DNA of 64,000 nt from Arthrobacter_N sp051262515 (GCF_051262515.1 NZ_JBIMER010000007.1:1-64000), one strand, 5' to 3'. Shown: positions 1 to 11,365, counted from the stretch's first letter. The notes: a model not told the origin generated them from the sequence alone. Made by a program: numbers and translations.

Positions 1-78
1 CAGATTGAAGAGCGAATTCCGGTGGCGTGGCGTCCATCCGGTGCGCCGCCACCCCTGCAACCGCCGGACGGCTGCGGG

Positions 79-84
79 TAGCGT
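79..84 (+). promoter_or_regulatory. -10 element for leaderless xfp
   Basis: TAGCGT lies 7 nt before the ATG at 92 and no purine-rich ribosome site is visible, so transcription probably begins at or next to the start codon. Confidence 0.5.
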
Positions 85-91
85 ACGGCCC

Positions 92-2512
92 ATGGCTACT
101 TCGAACACCGATCTGGATTCATCCGAGCACGCCCCGGACGTGGAAGCGCTGGAACGCTGGTGGCGGGCGGCCAACTACCTCTCCGTCGGCCAGATCTACC
201 TCCGGGCCAACCCCCTGCTCCGTCGCCGGCTGGAGGCGGACGACGTCAAGAAGCGCCTGCTGGGCCACTGGGGAACCACGCCCGGACTGAATTTCATCTA
301 CGCTCACCTGAATCGGGCCATCCGGGAACGCGCCCAATCCATGTTGTTCGTCACGGGACCGGGCCATGGCGGGCCCGCCAACGTGGCCAACGCCTACCTC
401 GAGGGAACCTACACCGAGGTCTATCCGGACGTCACCACCGACGAGGCCGGCCTCGATCGCCTGTTCCGGCAGTTCTCCTACCCCGGCGGCGTGCCCAGCC
501 ACGCGGCGCCGGAGACGCCGGGTTCCATCAGCGAGGGAGGCGAGCTGGGCTACTCCCTGGCCCATGCCTACGGGGCCGCCTTCGACAACCAGGACCTCAT
601 CGTCGCCTGTGTCGTCGGCGACGGCGAGGCCGAGACCGGCCCGCTGTCCGGATCCTGGCAGTCGACCAACTTCATCGATCCGGTCCACGACGGCGCCGTC
701 CTGCCGATCCTCCACCTGAACGGCTACAAGATCGCGAACCCCACGGTGTTGGCACGGATGCCGGAAGAGCGGCTCCGGAAATACTTCGAGGGCCTCGGCT
801 ACGCCCCGCGGTTCGTCACCGTCGGAGACCCCGACGACCACGCAGGGGCGCACGCCGACTTCGCGGCGGCGCTGGACGCGTGCCTCGACGGCATCCGCGG
901 GATCCAGGACCGGGCCCGCGGCGGACATGCCGCGGACGAACGGCCCGGTGCGGACCGGCATCGGGCCGACGAGGCCCAGCCGATCTGGCCGATGATCGTG
1001 TTCCGTTCACCCAAGGGATGGACCGGCCCCCGCACCGTCGACGGCCAGTCCGTGGAGGGCACGTGGCGCTCTCACCAGGTCCCGCTTTCCGGCATCCACG
1101 AGGACCCCGGTCACCTGGCGCAGCTGGAGGAGTGGCTCTTGTCCTACCGCCCCGACGAACTGTTCGACGGCGACGGGACGCCGCGCGCCGACGTCGTGCG
1201 ACTCGCGCCGGAGGGCGAGCTGCGCATGAGCGCTACCGCCCACGCCAACGGGGGTCGGCTGCTGGAGCCACTCGACCTTCCCGATCCGGCGGAGCACCTG
1301 GTGGACGTCGGCGCGCCCGGCACCGAACGGCTGGGTGCCATGGCCAACCTCGGGGGGTGGATGCGCGAGGTGATCCGGCGCAACCCCCGCAACTTCCGCC
1401 TTTTCGGGCCGGACGAGACCGCGTCGAACCGCCTTTCCGCCGTGTACGAGGCGACGGACAAGGTGTGGCAGGGCGAGATCCGCGACGTCGACGAGCACCT
1501 GGCCCGCGCCGGCCGCGTGATGGAGGTGCTGAGCGAGCACCTCTGCCAGGGGTGGCTGGAGGGCTACCTGTTGTCCGGCCGGCACGGGGTGCTCAACTCC
1601 TACGAGGCGTTCGTGCACATCGTCGACTCCATGTTCAACCAGCACGCCAAATGGCTGAAGGTGCACCGGGAACTGGCATGGCGCCGTCCGGTGGCCAGCC
1701 TCAACTACCTGCTGTCTTCCCACGTCTGGCAGCAGGACCACAATGGTTTCTCCCACCAGGATCCGGGCTTCATCGACCACGTGGTCAACAAGAAGGCGGA
1801 GGTGGTGCGGGTCTACCTGCCGGTGGACGCGAACACCCTGATCCACACCATGGACCACGTTCTGCGCACCCGGGACTACGTGAACGTGGTGGTCGCGGGC
1901 AAGGTCCCGGCCCTGCAATGGTTGGATCCGCGGCAGGCCGCGGAGCACTGCGCCGCGGGGCTCGGGGTGTGGGACTTCGCCGGCAGCGAGGTCGAGGGGC
2001 GGGAACCCGACGTCGTCCTCGCCTGCGCCGGCGACGTTCCGACGACGGAGGTGGTCGCCGCGGCCGCCATGCTGCGCGCGGACGACCCGGAGCTGCGGAT
2101 ACGCGTGGTCAACGTGATCGACCTGATGCGGCTGCAGGACGACCGTGCCCACCCGCACGGCCTGGCGAAGTCCGCCTTCGACTCCTACTTCACGACCGAT
2201 CGCCCCGTGGTGTTCGCGTACCACGGGTACCCATGGCTCATCCACCGGCTGGCCTACCGGCACACGAACCACGACAACTTCCACGTCCGCGGCTACATCG
2301 AGGAGGGCACCACCACGACGCCGTTCGACATGGCCATGCTGAACCGGATCGACAGGTTCCACTTGGCGCTGGACGTGTTGGACCGGGTTCCGGAGGTCGA
2401 AGCCCGGCAACCCGGGCTCCGGTCCCGCTATGAGCTCCGCCTGCGCCAGGCCCACGACCACACGCGCAGCCACGGGGAGGACCTGTCGGAGATCGACGGC
2501 TGGACGCTCTGA
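92..2512 (+). CDS. xfp: Phosphoketolase (xylulose-5-P / fructose-6-P)
   Basis: A thiamine-diphosphate enzyme that splits xylulose-5-P (and usually fructose-6-P) with phosphate to acetyl-phosphate plus glyceraldehyde-3-P or erythrose-4-P in the cytoplasm. The 806-residue product has the family's usual length. It shows the signature EGGELGY at residues 148-154, the diphosphate-binding GDGEAE at 176-181, and an early GHGGPANVANAYLEG segment. The ATG at 92 is preferred to an in-frame ATG at 5 because homologues begin near here and a TAnnnT -10 sits 7 nt upstream. It stands alone in the window. Its product would be used by the Pta-AckA pair at 38.9-42.1 kb. Whether it prefers Xu5P or accepts both sugars cannot be read from the sequence. 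Confidence 0.95.
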   Translation: MATSNTDLDSSEHAPDVEALERWWRAANYLSVGQIYLRANPLLRRRLEADDVKKRLLGHWGTTPGLNFIYAHLNRAIRERAQSMLFVTGPGHGGPANVANAYLEGTYTEVYPDVTTDEAGLDRLFRQFSYPGGVPSHAAPETPGSISEGGELGYSLAHAYGAAFDNQDLIVACVVGDGEAETGPLSGSWQSTNFIDPVHDGAVLPILHLNGYKIANPTVLARMPEERLRKYFEGLGYAPRFVTVGDPDDHAGAHADFAAALDACLDGIRGIQDRARGGHAADERPGADRHRADEAQPIWPMIVFRSPKGWTGPRTVDGQSVEGTWRSHQVPLSGIHEDPGHLAQLEEWLLSYRPDELFDGDGTPRADVVRLAPEGELRMSATAHANGGRLLEPLDLPDPAEHLVDVGAPGTERLGAMANLGGWMREVIRRNPRNFRLFGPDETASNRLSAVYEATDKVWQGEIRDVDEHLARAGRVMEVLSEHLCQGWLEGYLLSGRHGVLNSYEAFVHIVDSMFNQHAKWLKVHRELAWRRPVASLNYLLSSHVWQQDHNGFSHQDPGFIDHVVNKKAEVVRVYLPVDANTLIHTMDHVLRTRDYVNVVVAGKVPALQWLDPRQAAEHCAAGLGVWDFAGSEVEGREPDVVLACAGDVPTTEVVAAAAMLRADDPELRIRVVNVIDLMRLQDDRAHPHGLAKSAFDSYFTTDRPVVFAYHGYPWLIHRLAYRHTNHDNFHVRGYIEEGTTTTPFDMAMLNRIDRFHLALDVLDRVPEVEARQPGLRSRYELRLRQAHDHTRSHGEDLSEIDGWTL

Positions 2513-2713
2513 GGGAAATGCGCGGAGGATATCGCTCACCGGGTTTCCGCGCCGGCTGAATTTCGCGTTGAGAGGAAACCCCCGGAAACTTCCGCCAAAG
2601 CGGGCGCTCTCGGGTGACCATCCCAGTAAAGTGAGTGTTTCAGAACGTAATGCACGCCACAGTCGACGCCGGGAAACCGGCGGCGGCCGAGACACCACGA
2701 TCTACGGGGAGCC

Positions 2714-4699
2714 ATGACCGCAGAACCCAAGGCACTGCCGACACCCAAGCGCGACCACGGCGACGCGTCGGTCCGCCCGCAGGACGACCTGTACCGGCAC
2801 GTCAACGGCGGTTGGCTGTCCACGGCGGAGATCCCCGGCGACCAGGGCAGCTACGGCTCCTTCATGCAGCTCCGCGACGAGTCCGAGGCGGCCGTGCTGG
2901 AGATCATCGAGGACGCGCGGGCCGCGGCGTCCAACGGTGGGGCCGGCGACGCCCGGAAGGTGCGGATCGGCGCTCTCTACACCAGCTTCATGGACGAGGA
3001 CGCGATCGAGGCCCGCGGCATGGAACCGATCCGGGGAGATCTGGCGGCGGTCTACGAGCTGGGGGACATCGGGTCCCTGGTGCGGTTGGCGGGATCCCTG
3101 CAGCGCCGCGGCGTCTCGGGATACTTCCAGGCCGGCGCAAGCAGCGACGCGGGCGCCCCGGACCGGAATCTGCTGACCATCCTGCAGTCCGGCCTCGGCC
3201 TGCCGGACGAGTCGTACTACCGCGAGGAGCAGTTCGCCGACCTCCTGGCCGAATACCGGACACACCTCGGGCGCCTGCTCACGCTCGCCGAGGTGCCCGA
3301 CGCCGAGGAGGCGGCGGACGCCGTCGTGCGTTTGGAGGCCGCGCTGGCCGCCCACCACTGGGACCGCGTGAAGTGCCGCGACGCCCAGGCCCGCTACAAC
3401 CTGATGACCGCCGACGAGCTGTTCGCGCTGCACCCCTCCGCGCGCCTGTGGCTCGAGGGCGCCGGGATCGCGGAGCGGTACTACGCGGAGGTCGACGTCT
3501 GGCAGCCCAGCTACCTCGAGGGCCTCGAGAAGGTGCTGGCAGAACAGCCGCTGGGCGCATGGAGGCACTGGCTCGCGGTCCAGGTGGTCCGGAGCAACGC
3601 GCCGTACCTCTCCAAGGCGTTCGTCCTGGAGAACTTCTCCTTCTACTCGGCCAAGCTCGCCGGGACCAAGGAACTCAAGGAGCGCTGGAAGCGCGGCGTG
3701 GCGTTTACCGAGGGGGCCGTCGGGGAGGACATCGGCCAGCTCTACGTGGAGCGCCACTTCCCGCAGCGCAGCAAGGAACTGATGGAGGGCCTGGTCGCCA
3801 ACCTCACGGAGGCCTACCGCCTCTCCATCTCCGCCCTGCCGTGGATGGGACGCGAGACCATCGCCAAGGCGCTGGAGAAGCTCTCAATGTTCCGCCCCAA
3901 GATCGGCTACCCGGTCAAGTGGATCGACTACTCGGCCATCGAGGCGGATCCGGCGGACCTGATCGCCAACGTCGCCAGCACCAACGCGTTCGAGTTCGCC
4001 CGCGAACTCAAGAAAATCGACGACGGCGTGGACCGCGACCTGTGGTTCATGTTCCCGCAGACGGTGAACGCGTACTACCACCCGCTGCTGAACGAGATCG
4101 GCTTCCCCGCCGGCATCCTCCGCGCGCCCTTCTTCGACGCCGACCGCGACGCGGCCTCCAACTACGGCGCCATCGGCGCGGTGATCGGCCACGAGATCGG
4201 GCACGGCTTCGACGACCAGGGATCCCAGTTCGACGGCACCGGCGAGCTCAAGAACTGGTGGACGGAAGAGGACCGGGCCGCGTTCGAGGAACTGACCGGG
4301 AAGCTTGTGGCGCAGTACGACGCCCTGGTTCCGCCCGAGGCGCCGGAGTACCACGTCAACGGAAAACTCACCCTCGGCGAGAACATCGGCGACCTCGGCG
4401 GGCTCGGCATCGCGTACAAGGCCTACAAGCTGGACCTGACCGCGCGCGGCCAGGACGAGGACGAGGTCCTCGACGGGCGCAACGGGGACCAGCGCTTCTT
4501 CCACGCGTGGGCCGAATGCTGGCGCTCGCTGACGCGGCCGGAGACGATGGTCACCCGCATCACCACCGACCCGCACTCGCCGGGGGAGTTCCGCTGCAAC
4601 CAGGTGCCCCGCAACATGGTGGCCTTCCACGAGGCCTTCGGGACAAAACCGGGCGACGGCATGTGGCTGGACCCTGCCGACCGCGTGGAGATCTGGTAG
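2714..4699 (+). CDS. M13 family zinc metallopeptidase (neprilysin/PepO-like)
   Basis: A zinc endopeptidase of family M13, full length at 661 residues. The zinc site is complete: HEIGH at 493-497 (His493 and His497 as ligands, Glu494 catalytic) and ENIGD starting at Glu556, the third ligand, with Asp560 four residues later. The C-terminal block around FRCNQVPRN is also typical. No signal peptide or membrane anchor is seen, so the enzyme is probably cytoplasmic, acting on oligopeptides, unlike the membrane-anchored eukaryotic members. GGGGAGCC precedes the ATG. It is transcribed alone; the 200 bp upstream hold a weak hairpin (GGGTTTCC at 2541 with GGAAACCC at 2574) and a possible -10 (TAAAGT at 2627). 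Confidence 0.93.
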   Translation: MTAEPKALPTPKRDHGDASVRPQDDLYRHVNGGWLSTAEIPGDQGSYGSFMQLRDESEAAVLEIIEDARAAASNGGAGDARKVRIGALYTSFMDEDAIEARGMEPIRGDLAAVYELGDIGSLVRLAGSLQRRGVSGYFQAGASSDAGAPDRNLLTILQSGLGLPDESYYREEQFADLLAEYRTHLGRLLTLAEVPDAEEAADAVVRLEAALAAHHWDRVKCRDAQARYNLMTADELFALHPSARLWLEGAGIAERYYAEVDVWQPSYLEGLEKVLAEQPLGAWRHWLAVQVVRSNAPYLSKAFVLENFSFYSAKLAGTKELKERWKRGVAFTEGAVGEDIGQLYVERHFPQRSKELMEGLVANLTEAYRLSISALPWMGRETIAKALEKLSMFRPKIGYPVKWIDYSAIEADPADLIANVASTNAFEFARELKKIDDGVDRDLWFMFPQTVNAYYHPLLNEIGFPAGILRAPFFDADRDAASNYGAIGAVIGHEIGHGFDDQGSQFDGTGELKNWWTEEDRAAFEELTGKLVAQYDALVPPEAPEYHVNGKLTLGENIGDLGGLGIAYKAYKLDLTARGQDEDEVLDGRNGDQRFFHAWAECWRSLTRPETMVTRITTDPHSPGEFRCNQVPRNMVAFHEAFGTKPGDGMWLDPADRVEIW

Positions 4700-4702
4700 C
4701 CG

Positions 4703-5590
4703 CTAGGGCGTCTGGAAGTATTCGGCGACGTCGCTGACCAGCTCGCCGACGGCGGCCGGCACGGAGGCGTGGATCCCCTTCGGGGACTCCTCGTAGCCGG
4801 AGCCGGCCACCGTCCCGTGCAGGATCCGGGCGGTCTCGCGGAAATACTCCGGACTGTTGGCGCCGGCCATGAAACGCGTGTTGGGCGGCAGGCTGGCGAA
4901 ATGCGCGGCCGTGTCCTCCTCCTGGAGCGCGGCCCGCAACTCGCCCACGCCCGTGGGCAGCAGCCGCCGGAACATCCGTCCGGCGCGCGTGAGGGCGGTT
5001 CCCGCCAACAGGACGGCCAGGATCGGCTCGGGCACCTTGGACAGGGTGGGGGAGTGGCGCGTTCCGCGCTGCAGCCGCGCCAGCGCGAGCCGCCACCGTC
5101 CCGCCTCGACGGCCTGGATGAACCCCTCGACCCATGCCGAGTCGATGCTCCCGTCGATGTTGATCGCTGGATCGTAGACGGCGAGCCGGTCCGGGACCAG
5201 CGACGGGTCGGCGAAGCGCGCGTCGTCGGGGTCCCCGGACTGGAAGGCCTGCACGGCGTTGAGCACCACGGCCCCGCCGAGCGAGTGGCCGAAGAGGTTA
5301 CGCGCGCCCGTGGCCCGAAGCATCAGCGCGAGGTCGGCGATCTCGGTGTGCATCCCGTAGCCGTCGGGCTGGTCGGAGGAGCGTCCCCGGCCCCGCCGGT
5401 CGTAGACATCCACCGCCCAACTTTCGCCGAGGCACCGGCTGAGGGACTTGGCGAAGGGCCGGTAGATCAGGGCCGTGATGAACGCGCCGCCGACCACCAG
5501 GACGCGCCGGTCCCCGGGCGCGTCGGCCTGGCCGTACGTGTGCAGGGCCAGCCGGCCGCCGTCGGGCGTGGGTACTATGCGCTCTTTCAT
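4703..5590 (-). CDS. Alpha/beta hydrolase
   Basis: A 295-residue alpha/beta-hydrolase-fold protein. The nucleophile elbow is GHSLGG near residue 100 (Ser nucleophile), with a VVGGAF oxyanion-type strand near residue 33 and a late GIHAS segment supplying the probable catalytic His. The substrate is not predictable; esterase, peptidase or dehalogenase-type chemistry all fit. It converges on the M13 peptidase gene with only 3 nt between stop codons, and is divergent from lysS. Both a GGGGAG ribosome site and a TAGGAT box precede the ATG. Confidence 0.85.
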   Translation of the reverse strand: MKERIVPTPDGGRLALHTYGQADAPGDRRVLVVGGAFITALIYRPFAKSLSRCLGESWAVDVYDRRGRGRSSDQPDGYGMHTEIADLALMLRATGARNLFGHSLGGAVVLNAVQAFQSGDPDDARFADPSLVPDRLAVYDPAINIDGSIDSAWVEGFIQAVEAGRWRLALARLQRGTRHSPTLSKVPEPILAVLLAGTALTRAGRMFRRLLPTGVGELRAALQEEDTAAHFASLPPNTRFMAGANSPEYFRETARILHGTVAGSGYEESPKGIHASVPAAVGELVSDVAEYFQTP

Positions 5591-5665
5591 GGTCTCCCCA
5601 TCCTATGGAGAGGGCGTGCCCGGGGCGGCGTCGCCGGCCCCGGGGCGCGGACATCCCGAAGGACG

Positions 5666-5671
5666 TAGAAT
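5666..5671 (+). promoter_or_regulatory. -10 element for lysS
   Basis: TAGAAT lies 8 nt before the GTG at 5680, the spacing seen for leaderless genes in this window. AAGGAC just upstream could alternatively serve as a ribosome site for a TTG start at 5671. Confidence 0.45.
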
Positions 5672-5679
5672 TGTCTACC

Positions 5680-7212
5680 GTGACTGCCGAGAACAAAACC
5701 GCCGCCCCCGCCGCGACTCCCGCGCCCATCGACGCCAGCGACCAGCGCCAGGTGCGCCTGGAGAAGCGCGCCGAGCTGCTGGCCTCCGGACGCGAGGCGT
5801 ATCCGGTCGGCGTCGCGCGCACGCACACCCTGCTGGAGGTCCGCGACGCGTACGCGCACCTAGAGGCGGGCGAGGAGACGGAGGACTTGGTCGGCGTCGT
5901 CGGACGCGTGGTCTTCCAGCGCAACACCGGGAAGCTCTGCTTCGCGACCCTCCAAGAGTCCGGTCCGTCCGGCGCGGCCGTGCGACTGCAGGCCATGCTG
6001 TCCCTGGCCAACGTCGGCGAGGAGTCCCTCGCGGACTTCAAGCGGCTCGTCGACCTCGGCGACCACCTGTTCGTCAAGGGTGCGGTGGTCTCCTCCCGCC
6101 GCGGTGAGCTCTCCATCATGGTCACCGAATGGGAGATGGCGTCCAAGGCCATCCGCCCGATGCCGGTGCTGCACGCCGACCTCAACGAGGAGACGCGCGT
6201 GCGCCAGCGCTACGCGGACCTGATCGTCCGCGACGAGGCCCGCGAAATGATCTACAAGCGCGACGCCGTCACCCGCGCCATCCGCGACACCCTGTACGGC
6301 CACGGTTACGTGGAGGTCGAGACGCCCATTGTGCAACTCGTCCACGGCGGCGCGGCGGCACGCCCCTTCCGCACGCACCTGAACGCGTTCGACCAGGGCA
6401 TGACGCTGCGCATCGCCACGGAGCTCTACCTCAAGCGCACCGTCGTCGGCGGCATCCCGCGCGTGTTCGAGGTGGGCCGGCTCTTCCGCAACGAGGGTGT
6501 TGACTCCACGCACTCCCCGGAATTCACCACGCTCGAGTGCTACGAAATCTACGCGGACCAGTTCGTCATGGCGGACCGCATCAAGGAAATCATCCTCAAC
6601 GCCGCGGACGCCGTCGGCGCGGGCAGGAGCATCGAGACGTCCAAGGGCACCATCAACCTCGACGGCGAGTGGCGCTGGCTCGGCGTCTACCCCGGGCTCT
6701 CGGAGGCCGTGGGCCAGGAGATCACCCCGGAGACGCCGGAGGCCACGCTGCGCGGGATCGCCGAGCGGCACGAGGTCAAGACGGACCCGAAGTGGGGAGC
6801 CGAGAAGCTCGTCATCGAGCTGTTCGGCGAGATCGTCGAGCCCACGCTGATCGATCCGACGTTCGTCTTCGACTACCCGCCGACGGCGCAGCCCCTGGCG
6901 CGCCCGCACCGCTCCAAGCCGGGCGTCATCGAGGCGTGGGACCTCATCATCGGCGGCATGGAGCGCGGCACCGCCTTCTCCGAGCTGATCGACCCGGTGA
7001 TCCAGCGCGAGCGGCTCACGGAGCAGTCCGCGCTCGGGGCCGGCGGCGACGACGAGGCCATGCAGCTGGACGAGGACTTCCTGCGGGCGCTGGAGTACGG
7101 CGCCCCGCCGATGGGCGGCATCGGGCTCGGCGTCGACCGCCTGGTCATGCTGTTCACGGACGCCGGAATCCGCGAGACCATCCTCTTCCCGCTCCTGAAG
7201 CCGGAAGCGTAG
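5680..7212 (+). CDS. lysS: Lysyl-tRNA synthetase, class II
   Basis: Charges tRNA-Lys with lysine. It has an N-terminal OB-fold anticodon-binding domain, then the class II catalytic core: GGAAARPF and RTHLNAF around motif 1, FEVGRLFRNEG (motif 2), and GLGVDRLVMLF (motif 3) near the C terminus. About 510 residues, the usual length. The start is uncertain. GTG at 5680 fits a leaderless transcript from TAGAAT, while TTG at 5671 would have AAGGA at a good distance. An in-frame ATG at 5605 would add an Arg-rich stretch unlike homologues. A small membrane protein and lsr2 follow on the same strand, a conserved order in Micrococcaceae. Confidence 0.96.
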   Translation: MTAENKTAAPAATPAPIDASDQRQVRLEKRAELLASGREAYPVGVARTHTLLEVRDAYAHLEAGEETEDLVGVVGRVVFQRNTGKLCFATLQESGPSGAAVRLQAMLSLANVGEESLADFKRLVDLGDHLFVKGAVVSSRRGELSIMVTEWEMASKAIRPMPVLHADLNEETRVRQRYADLIVRDEAREMIYKRDAVTRAIRDTLYGHGYVEVETPIVQLVHGGAAARPFRTHLNAFDQGMTLRIATELYLKRTVVGGIPRVFEVGRLFRNEGVDSTHSPEFTTLECYEIYADQFVMADRIKEIILNAADAVGAGRSIETSKGTINLDGEWRWLGVYPGLSEAVGQEITPETPEATLRGIAERHEVKTDPKWGAEKLVIELFGEIVEPTLIDPTFVFDYPPTAQPLARPHRSKPGVIEAWDLIIGGMERGTAFSELIDPVIQRERLTEQSALGAGGDDEAMQLDEDFLRALEYGAPPMGGIGLGVDRLVMLFTDAGIRETILFPLLKPEA

Positions 7213-7219
7213 GCTCGGG

Positions 7220-7381
7220 ATGCAATACGTGGAGGTCCTCGCGCCGACCGTCGTCGTCGCGCTCATTTTCTGGTTCGTCGTCCGCACGCTTTTCCGCGTG
7301 GACCGCAACGAACGGCGCGCCGAGGCGGAGGCGGACGCGCGCAGCGCCGAGGAAAACCCAAAGGACGACGCCGGAAATTGA
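7220..7381 (+). CDS. Small single-span membrane protein (53 aa)
   Basis: An open frame 8 nt after the lysS stop. It begins MQYVEVLAPTVVVALIFWF, one hydrophobic helix spanning about residues 7-25, followed by a charged, Ala/Glu/Arg-rich cytoplasmic tail (RRAEAEADARSAEEN) ending in TGA at 7379. Third positions are G/C-rich like its neighbours. I recall similar small proteins between lysS and lsr2 in Arthrobacter-type genomes, which needs checking. Function unknown; the form suggests a membrane-bound helper peptide. The start has only a weak CTCGGG upstream, so translational coupling to lysS is likely. Confidence 0.72.
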   Translation: MQYVEVLAPTVVVALIFWFVVRTLFRVDRNERRAEAEADARSAEENPKDDAGN

Positions 7382-7403
7382 GTTTCCGTCGCGGGCAAAG
7401 ATG

Positions 7404-7437
7404 GTTGCCGCCCGCGGGAAGTGCATAGACTGGCAAC
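7404..7437 (+). promoter_or_regulatory. lsr2 promoter region with inverted repeat
   Basis: TAGACT (7426-7431) is a good -10. It is enclosed by GTTGCC (7404-7409) and GGCAAC (7432-7437), a perfect 6-bp inverted repeat, which could be an operator. The -35 is weak. Confidence 0.4.
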
Positions 7438-7465
7438 GCACCCCTGACTTGACCTAGGAGCCACC

Positions 7466-7762
7466 GTGGCACGGAAAGTCGAAATCACGCTGGTCGACGA
7501 CCTTGACGGGTCGCCCGCGGAGGAGACCGTGCACTTCGGGCTGGACGGCAGCCACTATGAGATCGACCTGGGCGCCGCCAACGCCGGCCGCCTGCGGGAG
7601 ATCCTCGCCCCGTTCGTCGACGCCGCGCGGCGCTCGAACGCGTACTCCTCGGCCGAGGCTCCGGCAATCCGCGCGTGGGCCGCCGAGCAGGGTTTCCACG
7701 TCAGCGAGCGGGGCCGGCTGCACTCCGAGGTCATCGAGGCCTACCGCACGGCGCATCCCTAG
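7466..7762 (+). CDS. lsr2: Lsr2 family nucleoid-associated protein
   Basis: A DNA-bridging, xenogeneic-silencing protein of actinobacteria that binds A/T-rich DNA and is the functional analogue of H-NS. The product is 98 residues, slightly short for the family (usually about 105-115). The N-terminal dimerisation domain starts MARKVEITLVDDLDG. The C-terminal DNA-binding domain contains AIRAWAAEQG and the minor-groove hook RGR (ERGRL, residues about 81-85). AGGAGCC precedes the GTG start. The A/T-richer island at the right end of this window would be an obvious target for it. Confidence 0.95.
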   Translation: MARKVEITLVDDLDGSPAEETVHFGLDGSHYEIDLGAANAGRLREILAPFVDAARRSNAYSSAEAPAIRAWAAEQGFHVSERGRLHSEVIEAYRTAHP

Positions 7763-7862
7763 CCCGCCGGGCGCCGGGAGGTTTATCCCTACGGCGAACA
7801 AGCGCCCCAAGCGCGCGTTTGGTGCGTAGCATCGAAATACGCGTTAGCTAGGAGTGTGCCGC

Positions 7863-10394
<2,532 letters not shown>

Positions 10395-10423
10395 CCCCGG
10401 CGGCACACCGGCAGCTACGCACG

Positions 10424-10455
10424 AGGCCCGCTCCGCGCACATGCGGGGCGGGCCT
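10424..10455 (+). terminator. Stem-loop terminator after clpC
   Basis: A perfect 8-bp outer stem (AGGCCCGC with GCGGGCCT) continues into an inner CCGC/GCGG stem around a 6-nt loop. It has no U-tract, as is common in high-G+C actinobacteria. Confidence 0.7.
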
Positions 10456-10466
10456 CTCCGCGCGCC

Positions 10467-10472
10467 TAAGAT
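10467..10472 (+). promoter_or_regulatory. -10 element for leaderless argA
   Basis: TAAGAT lies 7 nt upstream of the ATG at 10480, directly after the clpC stem-loop, so argA has its own promoter. Confidence 0.55.
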
Positions 10473-10479
10473 GGGGCGC

Positions 10480-10992
10480 ATGACTTCGTTTTCCATCCGC
10501 CGGGCACGCACTCCGGACGTCGCGGGCATCCGCAAGCTCGTTAAGCCCCTGGCCGACGACCGTGTCCTGCTGGAGAAGGAGGCGGTGGCGTACTACGAGA
10601 ACCTCCAGGAGTTCTTCGTGGCGGAGGCGCACGACGGCGGGATCGTCGGGTGCGGTGCGCTGCACGTGATGTGGGAGGACATCGCGGAGGTGCGCACGCT
10701 GGCGACCTCCGGCGCCTGGCGCGGGCACGGCGTCGGCAAGGCGTTGCTGGCCAGGCTGATGGAGGAGGCGCGGGACATCGGCGTCGGCCGGGTCTTTTGC
10801 CTGACTTTCGAGGTCGATTTCTTCCGGCGCAACGGGTTCGAGGTGATGGCGGACCAGAGCGTCGTGGACCCCACCGTTTATTCCGAACTGCTGCGCTCCA
10901 CGGACGAGGGCGTGGCCGAATTCCTTGACCTGGCACGCGTCAAGCCCAACACCCTCGGGAACACGCGGATGATCGCGGAGTTCCGCTCCTAG
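10480..10992 (+). CDS. argA: Short-type N-acetylglutamate synthase (GNAT)
   Basis: Transfers acetyl from acetyl-CoA to the amino group of an amino acid, most likely glutamate, the first step of arginine synthesis. The 170-residue protein is a lone GNAT domain. The acetyl-CoA loop is around RGHGVGKALL, followed by FFRRNGFEV, and near the C terminus VAEFLDLARVKPN. It closely resembles my recollection of mycobacterial Rv2747, the short ArgA of actinobacteria, including VGCGALHV and the C-terminal block. It has no kinase-like regulatory domain. No other arginine genes are nearby. A leaderless start fits TAAGAT at 10467. Confidence 0.85.
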   Translation: MTSFSIRRARTPDVAGIRKLVKPLADDRVLLEKEAVAYYENLQEFFVAEAHDGGIVGCGALHVMWEDIAEVRTLATSGAWRGHGVGKALLARLMEEARDIGVGRVFCLTFEVDFFRRNGFEVMADQSVVDPTVYSELLRSTDEGVAEFLDLARVKPNTLGNTRMIAEFRS

Positions 10993-11012
10993 GTGACGCG
11001 CCGGCTGTTCAC

Positions 11013-11174
11013 CGCGAATTCGACAAAATCGGTGGACTCGGCGAACACGCGGCAAACCTCAAGAACGAGCACGGCGACAAGATCAACGACGGAGTTGACT
11101 CGTTGCAGGAGCAGCACCTCGGCAGTCAGGACGGCGACCAGCAGCAGGGCAACCAGGACGGCCGGAACCGCTGA
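11013..11174 (+). pseudogene. Remnant of a small antitoxin-like protein, no start codon
   Basis: Directly after argA a frame reads FDKIGGLGEHAANLKNEHG and then DKINDGVDSLQEQ, ending at TGA 11172-11174 after a Gln-rich tail. This resembles the short, charged MT0933/Rv0909-type antitoxin-like proteins common in actinobacteria. No ATG, GTG or TTG occurs in this frame between the argA stop and the conserved part, and no toxin gene is adjacent. Either the start was lost or shifted, or translation reaches this frame from argA. The resemblance is short, so the assignment is tentative. Confidence 0.35.
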
Positions 11175-11211
11175 AACCAGTAGTCTCCGCGGCGGTGCCG
11201 CAACACGGGAC

Positions 11212-11240
11212 GTCCCCGCCGGCCATGTGCCGGCGGGGAC
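11212..11240. terminator. Bidirectional stem-loop between argA and mutY
   Basis: A perfect 12-bp stem (GTCCCCGCCGGC with GCCGGCGGGGAC) around the loop CATGT separates the convergent argA side and mutY. The remaining bases between here and mutY hold no convincing gene. Confidence 0.75.
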
Positions 11241-11365
11241 TTCGCGTTCGTCCCCTCGACTTCGGCGGCGAACCCGTCCACGGGCCAGGACCCCGTCAGC
11301 GTCCCGTCGGGCACGGAGACCCGACCGACGCGTGGACATGGTTTCAGGATAGGCGCGGAACACCC

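Noticed and set aside
7763..7862. A ClgR-type operator before clpC.
   Set aside because: Several CGC/GCG words occur but no arrangement matches the known motif better than the background in this G+C-rich sequence.
11126..11314. A minus-strand frame of about 60 codons between argA and mutY.
   Set aside because: It runs through a perfect terminator stem and becomes Arg/Pro-rich. It looks like chance.
10993..11352. A plus-strand frame of 119 codons starting at GTG 10993.
   Set aside because: Ser/Thr/Arg low-complexity translation that overlaps the antitoxin-like frame and a terminator. No recognisable protein.
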